This document shows, in pieces, positions 47,425 through 55,794 of a DNA stretch of 64,000 bases (within the stretch, counting starts at the first letter, position 1; each line of letters begins with the position of its first letter). The position numbers and the translations under genes were made by a program. The notes under the pieces are model-generated. The model saw nothing but the letters and a program-made list of their open reading frames with translations. It searched no databases and was not told the origin of the DNA. Origin of the DNA: Paramoeba atlantica (lineage: Eukaryota; Discosea). The stretch covers positions 372,001 through 436,000 of the forward strand of contig CDRNVI010000049.1 of NCBI GenBank assembly GCA_977017575.1, written 5' to 3'.

Positions 47425-47616
47425 CTAATCTGACCACTGACCCGTTTTTCGGGTTTCATTAGCGATCTCTGCATTTTTATTGGCGTCCTGATTGGCCAAA
47501 CAGTAAGCTTGTGAAACAGGATCCATACAGGGGATTGGAACTGCGCTATTCCGACGAAATTCCTCCAAATCATCCGGTACACCGATGTCAATTTTGGTAA
47601 GCGGTCGACGAATCAT
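47425..47616 (-). CDS. CDC26: CDC26-like subunit of the anaphase-promoting complex
   Basis: 63 aa. MIRRPLTKIDIGVPDDLEEF lines up with [20 protein letters not shown], the conserved start of CDC26. In known APC/C structures this N-terminus sits in the TPR superhelix of CDC16/APC6 and stabilises it. The rest is polar and low in structure, also like CDC26. Because of the small size, confidence is moderate. Confidence 0.65.
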   Translation of the reverse strand: MIRRPLTKIDIGVPDDLEEFRRNSAVPIPCMDPVSQAYCLANQDANKNAEIANETRKTGQWSD

Positions 47617-47897
47617 TCTGATTATTTACATAACAATTGTTGCTTATCAATTGAAGAATGCTAGTATGGTACAATTTACACTGGCGGAAAGGACGAGGGT
47701 GTAATAATAATCGAAAGGTACAAGCATCGCCTATTATCTGCCTACTTCGCACATACATCTTCACTTACTCTTACTTACACTTGTATACATCTTCAATTAG
47801 TGACACAAATCGTAGGACACAAATCATAGTGATACTATGACGAAAAATAAGTTGTTATAAACGCTTCCGTCAATTGAACCGATACTGTAACTAGAAA

Positions 47898-48630
47898 CTA
47901 TGTCTGAGTTTGCAGATTCTGTTGCACCACCTTCGGCATACACACCGTCGCCCCGAGCTCCATCACCGCTTGATTCCACTCCCCGGGGTTCTCCTGTCGC
48001 ATCATCCGGGTCGCCAACGCCGTCACCCGTCGCTGATCCCCCGGCCTCTTCACATCCAACCCCCGCACCCCCCCGAGCCTCGCATACACCCGCGTGACAT
48101 TCCCATCCACCGCCGCGGCCCCCACCCCGAACGCCATCGAGGCAATCGCGGCTGCCGTGTAGGGTCCAATCCCTGGGATCTCCCGCAGCTCGGGGACGGA
48201 GCCCGGGAGCTCCCCGCCCCACCTCCCCACCACGAGCTGCGCCCCCGCGTGCAGCGCCCGGGCGCGTCGGTAGTACCCGAGCCCGGACCACAGCCCGTGG
48301 ACCTCCTCGAGGGAGGCCGCGGCGAGGGCGGCGGGGGTGGGGAAGCGGGCCATCCAGGCCGCCCAGTACGGGAGTACGGTGGCGACGCGGGTCTGCTGGG
48401 ACATGACCTCGGCGACCCAGATGGCGTAGGGGGAGGGGGTGTGGGGGGGGGCGCCAGGGGAGGGGGCGGTGCGCGGCGGTGTACCACGAGGAGAGGGCGC
48501 GGTGGAAGCCGGGGAGGTCCTCGAGGTCGGGGAGGGGAGCGGGGGAGGGGGAGGGGGGAGCGGGGGGGGTGGTGGTGGTGGGAGGGGGGGAGGAGGGAAG
48601 GGTGGGTTTCGGAGGGATAGGGTGTCGCAT
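47898..48630 (-). pseudogene. MutY-type adenine DNA glycosylase, frameshifted and C-terminally truncated
   Basis: From ATG 48630: a Pro-rich leader, then LPGFHRALSSWY and HRPLPWR as in MutY. The next blocks EVMSQQTRVATVLPYW (catalytic Glu region), GLGYYRRARAL, IPGIGPYTAAAIASMAFG (helix-hairpin-helix) and VDGNVTRVYARL (catalytic Asp) lie in another frame. The shift is explained by one extra base near a nine-C run (plus strand G-run 48443-48451). The frame ends after ELGATVCMPK, the first cysteine of the iron-sulfur cluster, and lacks the other cysteines and the NUDIX-like domain. Sequencing error, decay, or an unseen intron could explain it. Confidence 0.7.
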
Positions 48631-48986
48631 TTGGCGAGAAGGGTAGGGGGTAAGGAAAAGATAGAATGTGATTAGGAGTGTAATGCGGTGGTTGGATAGC
48701 TAGCGCTGTGTACGCTTGATTATGGCTAAAAGGTGAACAAAAACAAAGGAAAAGCAGTACCGTGCTCGAGTACTTCGGAAGGAGGAACCTTTTTTTCTAT
48801 TTTAGTCGGCTTGGTAAACCCCCAGATAGTTTTCAACGTAAAGCGCGCAGCAGTGCCTTCCACGTTGGAAACAACTACCGCGTTTAAGGAAGTGACAATA
48901 AGAAGACATTCTCTGAATGTCATCATTGGTATTCAGGCTGGAGCAAAATCAGATAATGTACAAAGTGTCCAAAGTGATAGTGGTCG
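48631..48986. other. Spacer with a hairpin repeat
   Basis: Holds the second hairpin copy (48823-48880). Otherwise nothing recognised. Confidence 0.35.
48823..48880. repeat. Hairpin repeat, copy 2
   Basis: Arms around TAGTTTTCAACGT and ACGTTGGAAACAACTACCG flank AAGCGCGCAGC. Apart from the loop, this is close to the copy at 43.3 kb; shared downstream GTTTAA(C/G)GAAG extends the match. Confidence 0.7.
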
Positions 48987-50129
48987 TTAGTACACAGACT
49001 TTGGCATACGCGGACCATTCCTAGGGATGGGGGTCACATCCTCCATGTAACACACAACGAATTTGTCCCTTCGGTCCACGAGGGCCTTCAGCGCACCCTG
49101 TCTTCCATTGTAAAATCCCATGACGCGAACGACCAGTTGTATTTTACCAGATCTTCGACTCGAGGGAGCACCGGTGGCAGTGTTTTCTAGTGCCACAAGT
49201 TTAGGATACACAAGATCAAGGTACTTGGAAGCAACCATATGCCCTGTCTCCGAGGAACCCTCGGATCTCCATCCTTTCTCGCCGTGTTTTAATCCAAGCT
49301 TCCCCGCGGACATGGTAGTGTGAATGCATTTACCATCAATGTCAAAAATGACAGCATACGTGTTTCGACGACGAGAGATCAGGTACAGAAAATACATGTC
49401 ACGGGTGTATCGCGGCATCTCAGCCCATAAATCTAAATTTTCGTGAAAGTTTACATCACCGGAAGGATACTGAGTCGTGTCTCTCCACTTTTTAAGAAGC
49501 GAGAACCCGTGCATCTCCTCAAACTCCTGGGCATTACGTATGGCTGGGGGCAAGGAAGAAGTCTCGGGTGGGCTGGAAAGTGTTGTTTTCGCTATGTCTA
49601 TGGAATTTTCTTCGGAATCATCCAATGGGTTCACGTCTGAGTGTGTCGCTTCATCCTTAGGTCGAGCAAAGCGCGAGGCATTGCGAAGGTACCACTCGGC
49701 GGCGTTGTAGTGTCGGTCCGTAATGTACTTGTCATTCGCTTGCATAGCCTTTATTTCATTGTGTAAGTTAGCCTCTGTGGCAAAACGTGACTCGGGAGTA
49801 ATATCATGTCCCGGTATTTGTACGTGTCGAAGGATTTCGTCATCTCGACCGATGCGGTCTGATGCCTCCTCGGGAGTCTGATGGATTTCTTCTCTCAAAG
49901 ACGTTTTTGAGTCCGCGGTGACGTCTCGTGGTTCTGTAAAAGCTTGGAGAGCGGCATCAATGCCACGATGAGCCTCTTGATTCGCTCTTTCCAGAAGTAA
50001 ACTCTCAAACATTTGTTGTCCTCCTTGCTGCGGTCGTAAAGTAGTGGGCTCTCGACGCCACTTATCACCATAGGCCGATGGTTTCGGCTTACGCTTTCCG
50101 CGCCGTAGAAGATACAAGCTACGTCGCAT
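48987..50129 (-). CDS. Mitochondrial small-subunit ribosomal protein uS11m
   Basis: The ATG at 50129 gives 380 aa starting MRRSLYLLRRGKRKPKP, a basic presequence; an ATG at 50252 would add 41 hydrophobic residues. The C-terminal 130 residues are uS11: NTYAVIFDIDGKCIHTTMSAG (cf. NTIVTVTDVQGNVIAWASAG), GKIQLVVRVMGFYNGRQGAL, and the hallmark EDVTPIPRNGPRMPK. The 240-residue N-terminal extension is acidic and polar and is typical of expanded euglenozoan mitoribosomal proteins (my recollection). A pyrimidine tract ends in AG at 50167-50168. Confidence 0.9.
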   Translation of the reverse strand: MRRSLYLLRRGKRKPKPSAYGDKWRREPTTLRPQQGGQQMFESLLLERANQEAHRGIDAALQAFTEPRDVTADSKTSLREEIHQTPEEASDRIGRDDEILRHVQIPGHDITPESRFATEANLHNEIKAMQANDKYITDRHYNAAEWYLRNASRFARPKDEATHSDVNPLDDSEENSIDIAKTTLSSPPETSSLPPAIRNAQEFEEMHGFSLLKKWRDTTQYPSGDVNFHENLDLWAEMPRYTRDMYFLYLISRRRNTYAVIFDIDGKCIHTTMSAGKLGLKHGEKGWRSEGSSETGHMVASKYLDLVYPKLVALENTATGAPSSRRSGKIQLVVRVMGFYNGRQGALKALVDRRDKFVVCYMEDVTPIPRNGPRMPKSVY

Positions 50130-50407
50130 AAAAAAGAGCTTTTGGTGGACAAAATACTGTAAAGCACTGAATAGTGTCAAAAATAAGAAAATAATTTGTG
50201 AAGAGAAAAAAAGTACGATTGTAACACGACTGAAGAAATATTTGCACGTCATTCTGTAAGAGCAGCATTCTCATATTTAAGAAGAGAATTTAAGAATCTG
50301 AAAGGCCGGAAAGAATGGCAAAATGTTTTGGGCAGGAATGTATTTTATCGATTAAAAGTAGAACTTGTCAAGTACATCAGTACCACTTGCAAGCGATGAC
50401 TATTGTG

Positions 50408-53400
50408 TTAAAATAGTTGGGGGATGGCATGCAGCCTCTGCAAAGTTGTGTATGTTCTTCGGGCTAGATGAGGCCCAAAATATTCAATAGAAGCCAATAG
50501 AGATGGAAGTTTCTCCGGGTAATTGAGAACCGCATCCTTGCACTCTAGAATTCGGCGGAGAACCTTTACAACCGCTTCTTCATCATCGATATCAAGGGCC
50601 TGTAAGGTCGATAGCAAATCGGTCAACGTGGCAAACGAGAATGTATCCAGAGCCTCTAAAGTACGGTGAGTCAAGTTAGGCACTACAGTGTCAAGCATTT
50701 GGTACGTTTCCGCGAAACTGGACTTCTGCAACTGCGTGACGGAACGTAGGGCCTCGAGGCAAAGAGAGGAAGGTACACGAAACATGATAGTTCTCCCACG
50801 AGTAAGAATTAGCTTTGTGATACGTAGAAGTTTCGGAAGGTCAGCTCCATCATACGCGCGAACAATCATTGTAGCGGACGTGGGAGTTATAGCGTACCGG
50901 GTTTCCTGTTCCCCTTCTGGTGAAGAAGAACTCATGCTTTCATTTATCAACGTTTCCATGTGATGCAAAATTTCTTTGCGCGAGAGGGACATATGAGCTT
51001 CGTCATTGTCATCGAAGGTGCTGCAGGTTGCGTTGACGATACTTGCCAAAGTATTCATGTCTTGCCAAGGAAGGGTAGTACATTGAACGTCACGGAGTGG
51101 AAGGTACTGTGCCGCGCAAGGATGATACAACAGTACGGTGGCCATGTCCTCTCCTTGAAGCGCGGAACAAAGATAAGTAAGTTGATTCTTCATATTCCCT
51201 AAGTCGAGTCCGGGTAACTTGGAGGCCGCACACAACGACAAAACAATATCTTTGCGTGGGTGACTGCCTTTTGCAAAACTAAGTGCATATTCTCCTATTA
51301 ACATAACCGTATGAGGTTGAAGGAGCGCAGCCCATCGGTGGCAAAAGTCAATAATTTGTACCAAGAAAGATCCGTTAATCACGCACTTCTCCAGAAGGAC
51401 TTTTATGATATTGTGTAGAGGCTGCTGTATCTTCTCCTGGTACCGTAACATTGTGTTCATCAGCGTAAGTAGGTGGTTTCCTTTCCACGAAGTCCCAGAA
51501 ATAGTACGCAAACGATCCACAAGTGGTTGCCAAACTTCTGTACTTTCACATATCCCGCAGGCAGCAAGCGTTGAAAGAAGAGTCGTGACCTCATATCCAT
51601 TCAAGCGTGGTGCAAGATCTCGCAAGATCCATAAAATTTGGGAAATACCCACCCGCCGGGGTGCTTTGCTAAGTGTTTGAAGAGACCAATTACAGTCCAT
51701 TGCAGTGCCTTCCTTAAGTAAGCGGTGAAAGCATTTCCGAAGGAGCAGCATTTCATCTGGGCTGTGATTCATGCATTCGTTTGCCATAAACACGACAAGT
51801 TCCTGTAGTTTTAGAATCTGAACTCCAGGGAATACTTTTTGCTTAAGATCATGCAGTAAGTTGGCGTCGTGAAAATATGGTTGCCCAACTGCTGCACACA
51901 TTCTGGTAGCTTGTGCTGAAGATAGTAACGGAAGTTTCTTCTTCATTGAGCCACAGAGAAGCTCGCCCACTTCGTACGGTAAGTTCTCATAGCGAAACAT
52001 GGGTAGGCAAAACTGGGTGAATTCCATTGAATTCATTGAAGGTAAAAGACGGTGCATGTGGGGCAGGATTGCTTCGACAACTCTACAGGACATTTCTTCC
52101 CCTTTCGTGTACGCCTTGAGAAGATATCCTAATTGCTGGCTGCTTAAATGAGAACCCGTCTTCAGAATTCTAACAGTTTTCTGGGTGGTATTGCTTAGAT
52201 CAGCCCCTATGCGGCTAAGACAGAGGACCACGCTCCCAATATTTTCCTCGTTGAGCGAAATTTGATGAAAAATTTTGATCAAGTGAATTTTCACTTCTTC
52301 TCTAGCATCGTAGCTGTGTCTAACAAGCTGAACTATTAGATTGGTAAGCGTTGAAGCCGAATATTCTTCAAATGAAGTGCAGCAAACCAAGGAAGAAGAA
52401 AACTCGGCGAAATCAAGATCCTTTTCAGAATTCAAGGACTCCCATGAATTGAGGATACGGGCAAGTTGTACTGGGTTAATTTCAATTTCTCGCAAACGTG
52501 AAATACAAGCATCTTGTAAATCGCGATCCAGAGTAATAGAAAACTGTTTTGCAATTGATACAATCCAGCTGATACTTTCGGCAAACCCATTCGTCAGTAT
52601 TAAAGATGAAAGCTGTTTAATGCACTTAATGGATGGATATCCGAGTACTGTGTATGCGTAGGCAGTTTGAATCGTGCTATCCGACTTTAGTAGCCCCCGA
52701 GTAGAAAAGTAAGCGTTGTCAATCTCCTTTCGTATATTCTCACTTTTCCATTTTGCCTGAAGGAAAACGCCTCGAATAAGAAACGGAATTTCGCTGGCGT
52801 CTAAACTTTTGGACCTAATGCATTGAATTACAAAGGGCTCAATAACTTTCATAAGCGTGCCAAGTATTTCCACACCTGTCTCACTGCGTGACAATAAATA
52901 GACCATGTGCGCCACATCTTTCATGTTTTTTGTGCGCAAGTAGACTAGACAATGCGCGTGCTGGGAAATCCATTCGAAGTCGTACGCATCCCGTCGGCCA
53001 AAAGCCAGTATAACTTCCAGAACCACAGCAGCCGTTTTCTTGTCATTATGCGTCGCTGCCCAAACGAATTGGGATAGCGACTGAAAGGACACGAGACGAT
53101 AGTTGCTCCGGTCTGAAAGAAGAGGCCATATGACTCGAAATGTCATTTCCGACCGTCTGTCCTTCAGAACATCAATATACAGATTTGAAGCGAAAGGGTT
53201 CAGCGGGACGGTTTGGGCCACAACTGCTATGGGAATTTTTTCTAGCAAAGCTTTTAATATGTCTTTGTTAGGCGTAACAATTTTAATAAAGACCTGAAAG
53301 AGATATAGGCAGTCGTGAGGAGATATTTTATTTGCAATGGCAATCTTCATGTTCTGCGTAATATGAGTATGTTGGCTGTAGTCTTGATCTTGCAAAATCC

Positions 53401-55330
53401 TAACCGCAAATTTCACCAGTAGCAGTGTATTAGAATGCCACAAAATGTTTGGCATTAGTACACGCGCGAGGCGCGCAATATCCCTTTGGGACTCTCTTGG
53501 TACGTCCGCGCAACAGTATAACAAGTGACAAACCCGAACGATATTGGTGCATTCGGAATCATTTATCAGAAAAGATCGTTTAGGTGAAACGTTCAACTGA
53601 GCATTCAATAAATTGGAAAGTTTTCGTATCACTGCGTTGATGCCGTCCAAATTCCGGAGCTTTGTATAGAAGACAACGAGTTTCGTTCCCAATGAGCTCT
53701 TCAGAAAACAACAAAGTCCACCAAGACTTGAAATTATTTTTGCTAGAAACTCTTCATCGAGCGCATGACTTTTGGTCAACTTCAGCTCATGTTTTGTTGA
53801 CTCGTTCAGATGCATCTGACTAAGGATGCATGACACGGCGTCAATTCGGCGGTCTTGATTGTTCAACATCTGTACAAGTGCAAGAACTGTTTCGTACATT
53901 TTTTTATTTAGTAGCCCATGTACTAAACTCCTCATGGAATCGTGGTCCGCATCGTTAAAATATCCTTTCGTAAGGCAAAGCGTGATCATGCCTTGTAGGG
54001 ATACGAGGCATATATCACTTTTGCTATTCAAGAAAATAAGCAACGTGTCGATATATTCTCGCGGCGCATACGACAGGCTTATAGCACTATTCTTGAGAAT
54101 TGATTTTGCTGCTGCAAAAGCCGCTTTTTCTGTCCCACACGAAGTAGACTGCAGGCAAGAAGGGTTTTCTTTCGCAATATTCCAGGGTAGACTAGTGATG
54201 GCTAAGGCGGCACGTAATAGTGGTGTGCAACTTGATGCGTTTCGGTTGTTTAATATTAATTCCACAAGCTCATGTCCGGATCGTGACGCCTCCGACACGT
54301 AAAAAAGTCTTTGCGTGAGCGATTTGGAAAGGATTGAGGAATGAATAAGCGCTTTGGTGATTGTGGTAGATGAGTGCAACAGTCTGCACTCCGCGAAAGT
54401 CTGCAAAATGGTTGAGGACTGCTCTGATGTGAATTGATGACTCAGTCGGAGAGCCTGCACACTGAGACTAGCAAGCTCTTTTGATAGTCCGTAGTGACTC
54501 AATGCAAAGCACAGACGCGTATAGTCGCGAACGTCGAGGTATCCCACACCGTGAAGTAGCGCCCAGGTTATCCAGTTCGGTAAGTTATCACTAGAAAGAC
54601 CAAGAAAAGCGTAACAATAAAGACAATTGATCAAATCTTTAATTAGTTGAGAAGAAACAGTCTTTGCCGAAAGAGATCTGAAATTTCGGAGTAAGCAGAG
54701 AGCAAAATGCACCTGTACTTCCGTCGCTGTAATAGAAGGAAATTCTTTACAGACTTTAATCATGGATTGCGAATGAAATCTTATTTTCTGCGCCGTCGAG
54801 AGTTTATTCTTTTCACCTTCTAGATCTGCCCAGGTGACATTTCTCAGGGGTTTGACTTCGCTAACGCCCACATCATTGGTTTTGCTCAAGTTCTCCACTC
54901 TCTGCAATGAATCTTTTCGCGCTCCTTGGGTGGAGAAATTTTCATTTTTCTTGTTCACTCTTCTTGTGTTCGAGTATGGTATTTTGGAATCGAGCGTTGC
55001 ACCCGTTGAGTTCTGGTTCATTAAGTGCCACCTCCCTTGAGTAGCTCCAGATGCACCGCGTGGCATTCGTTCAGTACTTGATGAACGGAAACCCTGTTTT
55101 GTTGAACGATCGCCAAATGTCTTGTTTTGAGAAAAGCGTGAATCCTTTTTCGCAGGTGCGTTGGCGTAGAAAAGACGTGTAAGCCGCCAAAGATGCGTGT
55201 GCAACGTCGGCTCATTAAATTCGGTGCCAGTATTCCTAGTGGCGGATAATACAATGGCGTGTACTCGAGAAAGAGACGAAGCACAAGACACTGACCTCTG
55301 AGCTACCGCTAGTAAATTTGATCTGTCCAT
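50408..55330 (-). CDS. Very large helical-repeat protein, possible organellar RNA-processing factor
   Basis: The first ATG (55330) gives 1640 aa, MDRSNLLAVAQRSVSC, with a Ser/Arg-rich N-terminus compatible with mitochondrial import. Residues about 200-1640 are continuous helix-turn-helix repeats of 35-40 residues (for example YTRLCFALSHYGLSKELASL, LARILNSWESLNSEKDLDF). No catalytic domain or RAP domain is visible. ARM/HEAT or heptatricopeptide-type scaffolds of this size occur in kinetoplastid mitochondrial RNA-editing complexes. The fold is well supported; the RNA link is inferred. Confidence 0.6.
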   Translation of the reverse strand: MDRSNLLAVAQRSVSCASSLSRVHAIVLSATRNTGTEFNEPTLHTHLWRLTRLFYANAPAKKDSRFSQNKTFGDRSTKQGFRSSSTERMPRGASGATQGRWHLMNQNSTGATLDSKIPYSNTRRVNKKNENFSTQGARKDSLQRVENLSKTNDVGVSEVKPLRNVTWADLEGEKNKLSTAQKIRFHSQSMIKVCKEFPSITATEVQVHFALCLLRNFRSLSAKTVSSQLIKDLINCLYCYAFLGLSSDNLPNWITWALLHGVGYLDVRDYTRLCFALSHYGLSKELASLSVQALRLSHQFTSEQSSTILQTFAECRLLHSSTTITKALIHSSILSKSLTQRLFYVSEASRSGHELVELILNNRNASSCTPLLRAALAITSLPWNIAKENPSCLQSTSCGTEKAAFAAAKSILKNSAISLSYAPREYIDTLLIFLNSKSDICLVSLQGMITLCLTKGYFNDADHDSMRSLVHGLLNKKMYETVLALVQMLNNQDRRIDAVSCILSQMHLNESTKHELKLTKSHALDEEFLAKIISSLGGLCCFLKSSLGTKLVVFYTKLRNLDGINAVIRKLSNLLNAQLNVSPKRSFLINDSECTNIVRVCHLLYCCADVPRESQRDIARLARVLMPNILWHSNTLLLVKFAVRILQDQDYSQHTHITQNMKIAIANKISPHDCLYLFQVFIKIVTPNKDILKALLEKIPIAVVAQTVPLNPFASNLYIDVLKDRRSEMTFRVIWPLLSDRSNYRLVSFQSLSQFVWAATHNDKKTAAVVLEVILAFGRRDAYDFEWISQHAHCLVYLRTKNMKDVAHMVYLLSRSETGVEILGTLMKVIEPFVIQCIRSKSLDASEIPFLIRGVFLQAKWKSENIRKEIDNAYFSTRGLLKSDSTIQTAYAYTVLGYPSIKCIKQLSSLILTNGFAESISWIVSIAKQFSITLDRDLQDACISRLREIEINPVQLARILNSWESLNSEKDLDFAEFSSSLVCCTSFEEYSASTLTNLIVQLVRHSYDAREEVKIHLIKIFHQISLNEENIGSVVLCLSRIGADLSNTTQKTVRILKTGSHLSSQQLGYLLKAYTKGEEMSCRVVEAILPHMHRLLPSMNSMEFTQFCLPMFRYENLPYEVGELLCGSMKKKLPLLSSAQATRMCAAVGQPYFHDANLLHDLKQKVFPGVQILKLQELVVFMANECMNHSPDEMLLLRKCFHRLLKEGTAMDCNWSLQTLSKAPRRVGISQILWILRDLAPRLNGYEVTTLLSTLAACGICESTEVWQPLVDRLRTISGTSWKGNHLLTLMNTMLRYQEKIQQPLHNIIKVLLEKCVINGSFLVQIIDFCHRWAALLQPHTVMLIGEYALSFAKGSHPRKDIVLSLCAASKLPGLDLGNMKNQLTYLCSALQGEDMATVLLYHPCAAQYLPLRDVQCTTLPWQDMNTLASIVNATCSTFDDNDEAHMSLSRKEILHHMETLINESMSSSSPEGEQETRYAITPTSATMIVRAYDGADLPKLLRITKLILTRGRTIMFRVPSSLCLEALRSVTQLQKSSFAETYQMLDTVVPNLTHRTLEALDTFSFATLTDLLSTLQALDIDDEEAVVKVLRRILECKDAVLNYPEKLPSLLASIEYFGPHLARRTYTTLQRLHAIPQLF

Positions 55331-55794
55331 AGATATTCGCAAGTGTTCCTAATCGATTAACGGTGAAACGCTTACTTATTGTTTATGCATATTTTCTAGT
55401 TTCAAAATTTAGATATTAGGAAAAAGGCCTTTGACGGACACGAGGTTGTCTATGCAACGAAATTACTAACGTCAATGCATCACCCAACGCCATATTCTTT
55501 TCGCCATGCGATACAGATTTCAAAATTTTAAGGAGATTGGAGAAAACTAATGTACTTTTTTTGTGCTATTTTTACAACGTACACTGAACGCATTGATCAA
55601 GTAAGCAAATATTCAGCTTATGCGAATACATGAGTCTAATGCAGAATGAATCCTCGCTTCGAATTCTTTTAAAAGACAGGTCAACATAACATCATCGCAA
55701 ACGGCTTTCAAATCAATCATAACCACGTGACATACATACAGGAACATAAATGTATACCTAATCTTTCAAATGGAATACAGGCGCGTCGCGTGTT
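55331..55794. other. Intergenic spacer
   Basis: AT-rich, nothing recognised. Confidence 0.3.

Noticed and set aside
47617-47897. Hidden 3' exon restoring MutY
   Set aside because: Downstream minus-strand sequence shows no C-x6-C-x2-C-like pattern; left as an open check rather than annotated.
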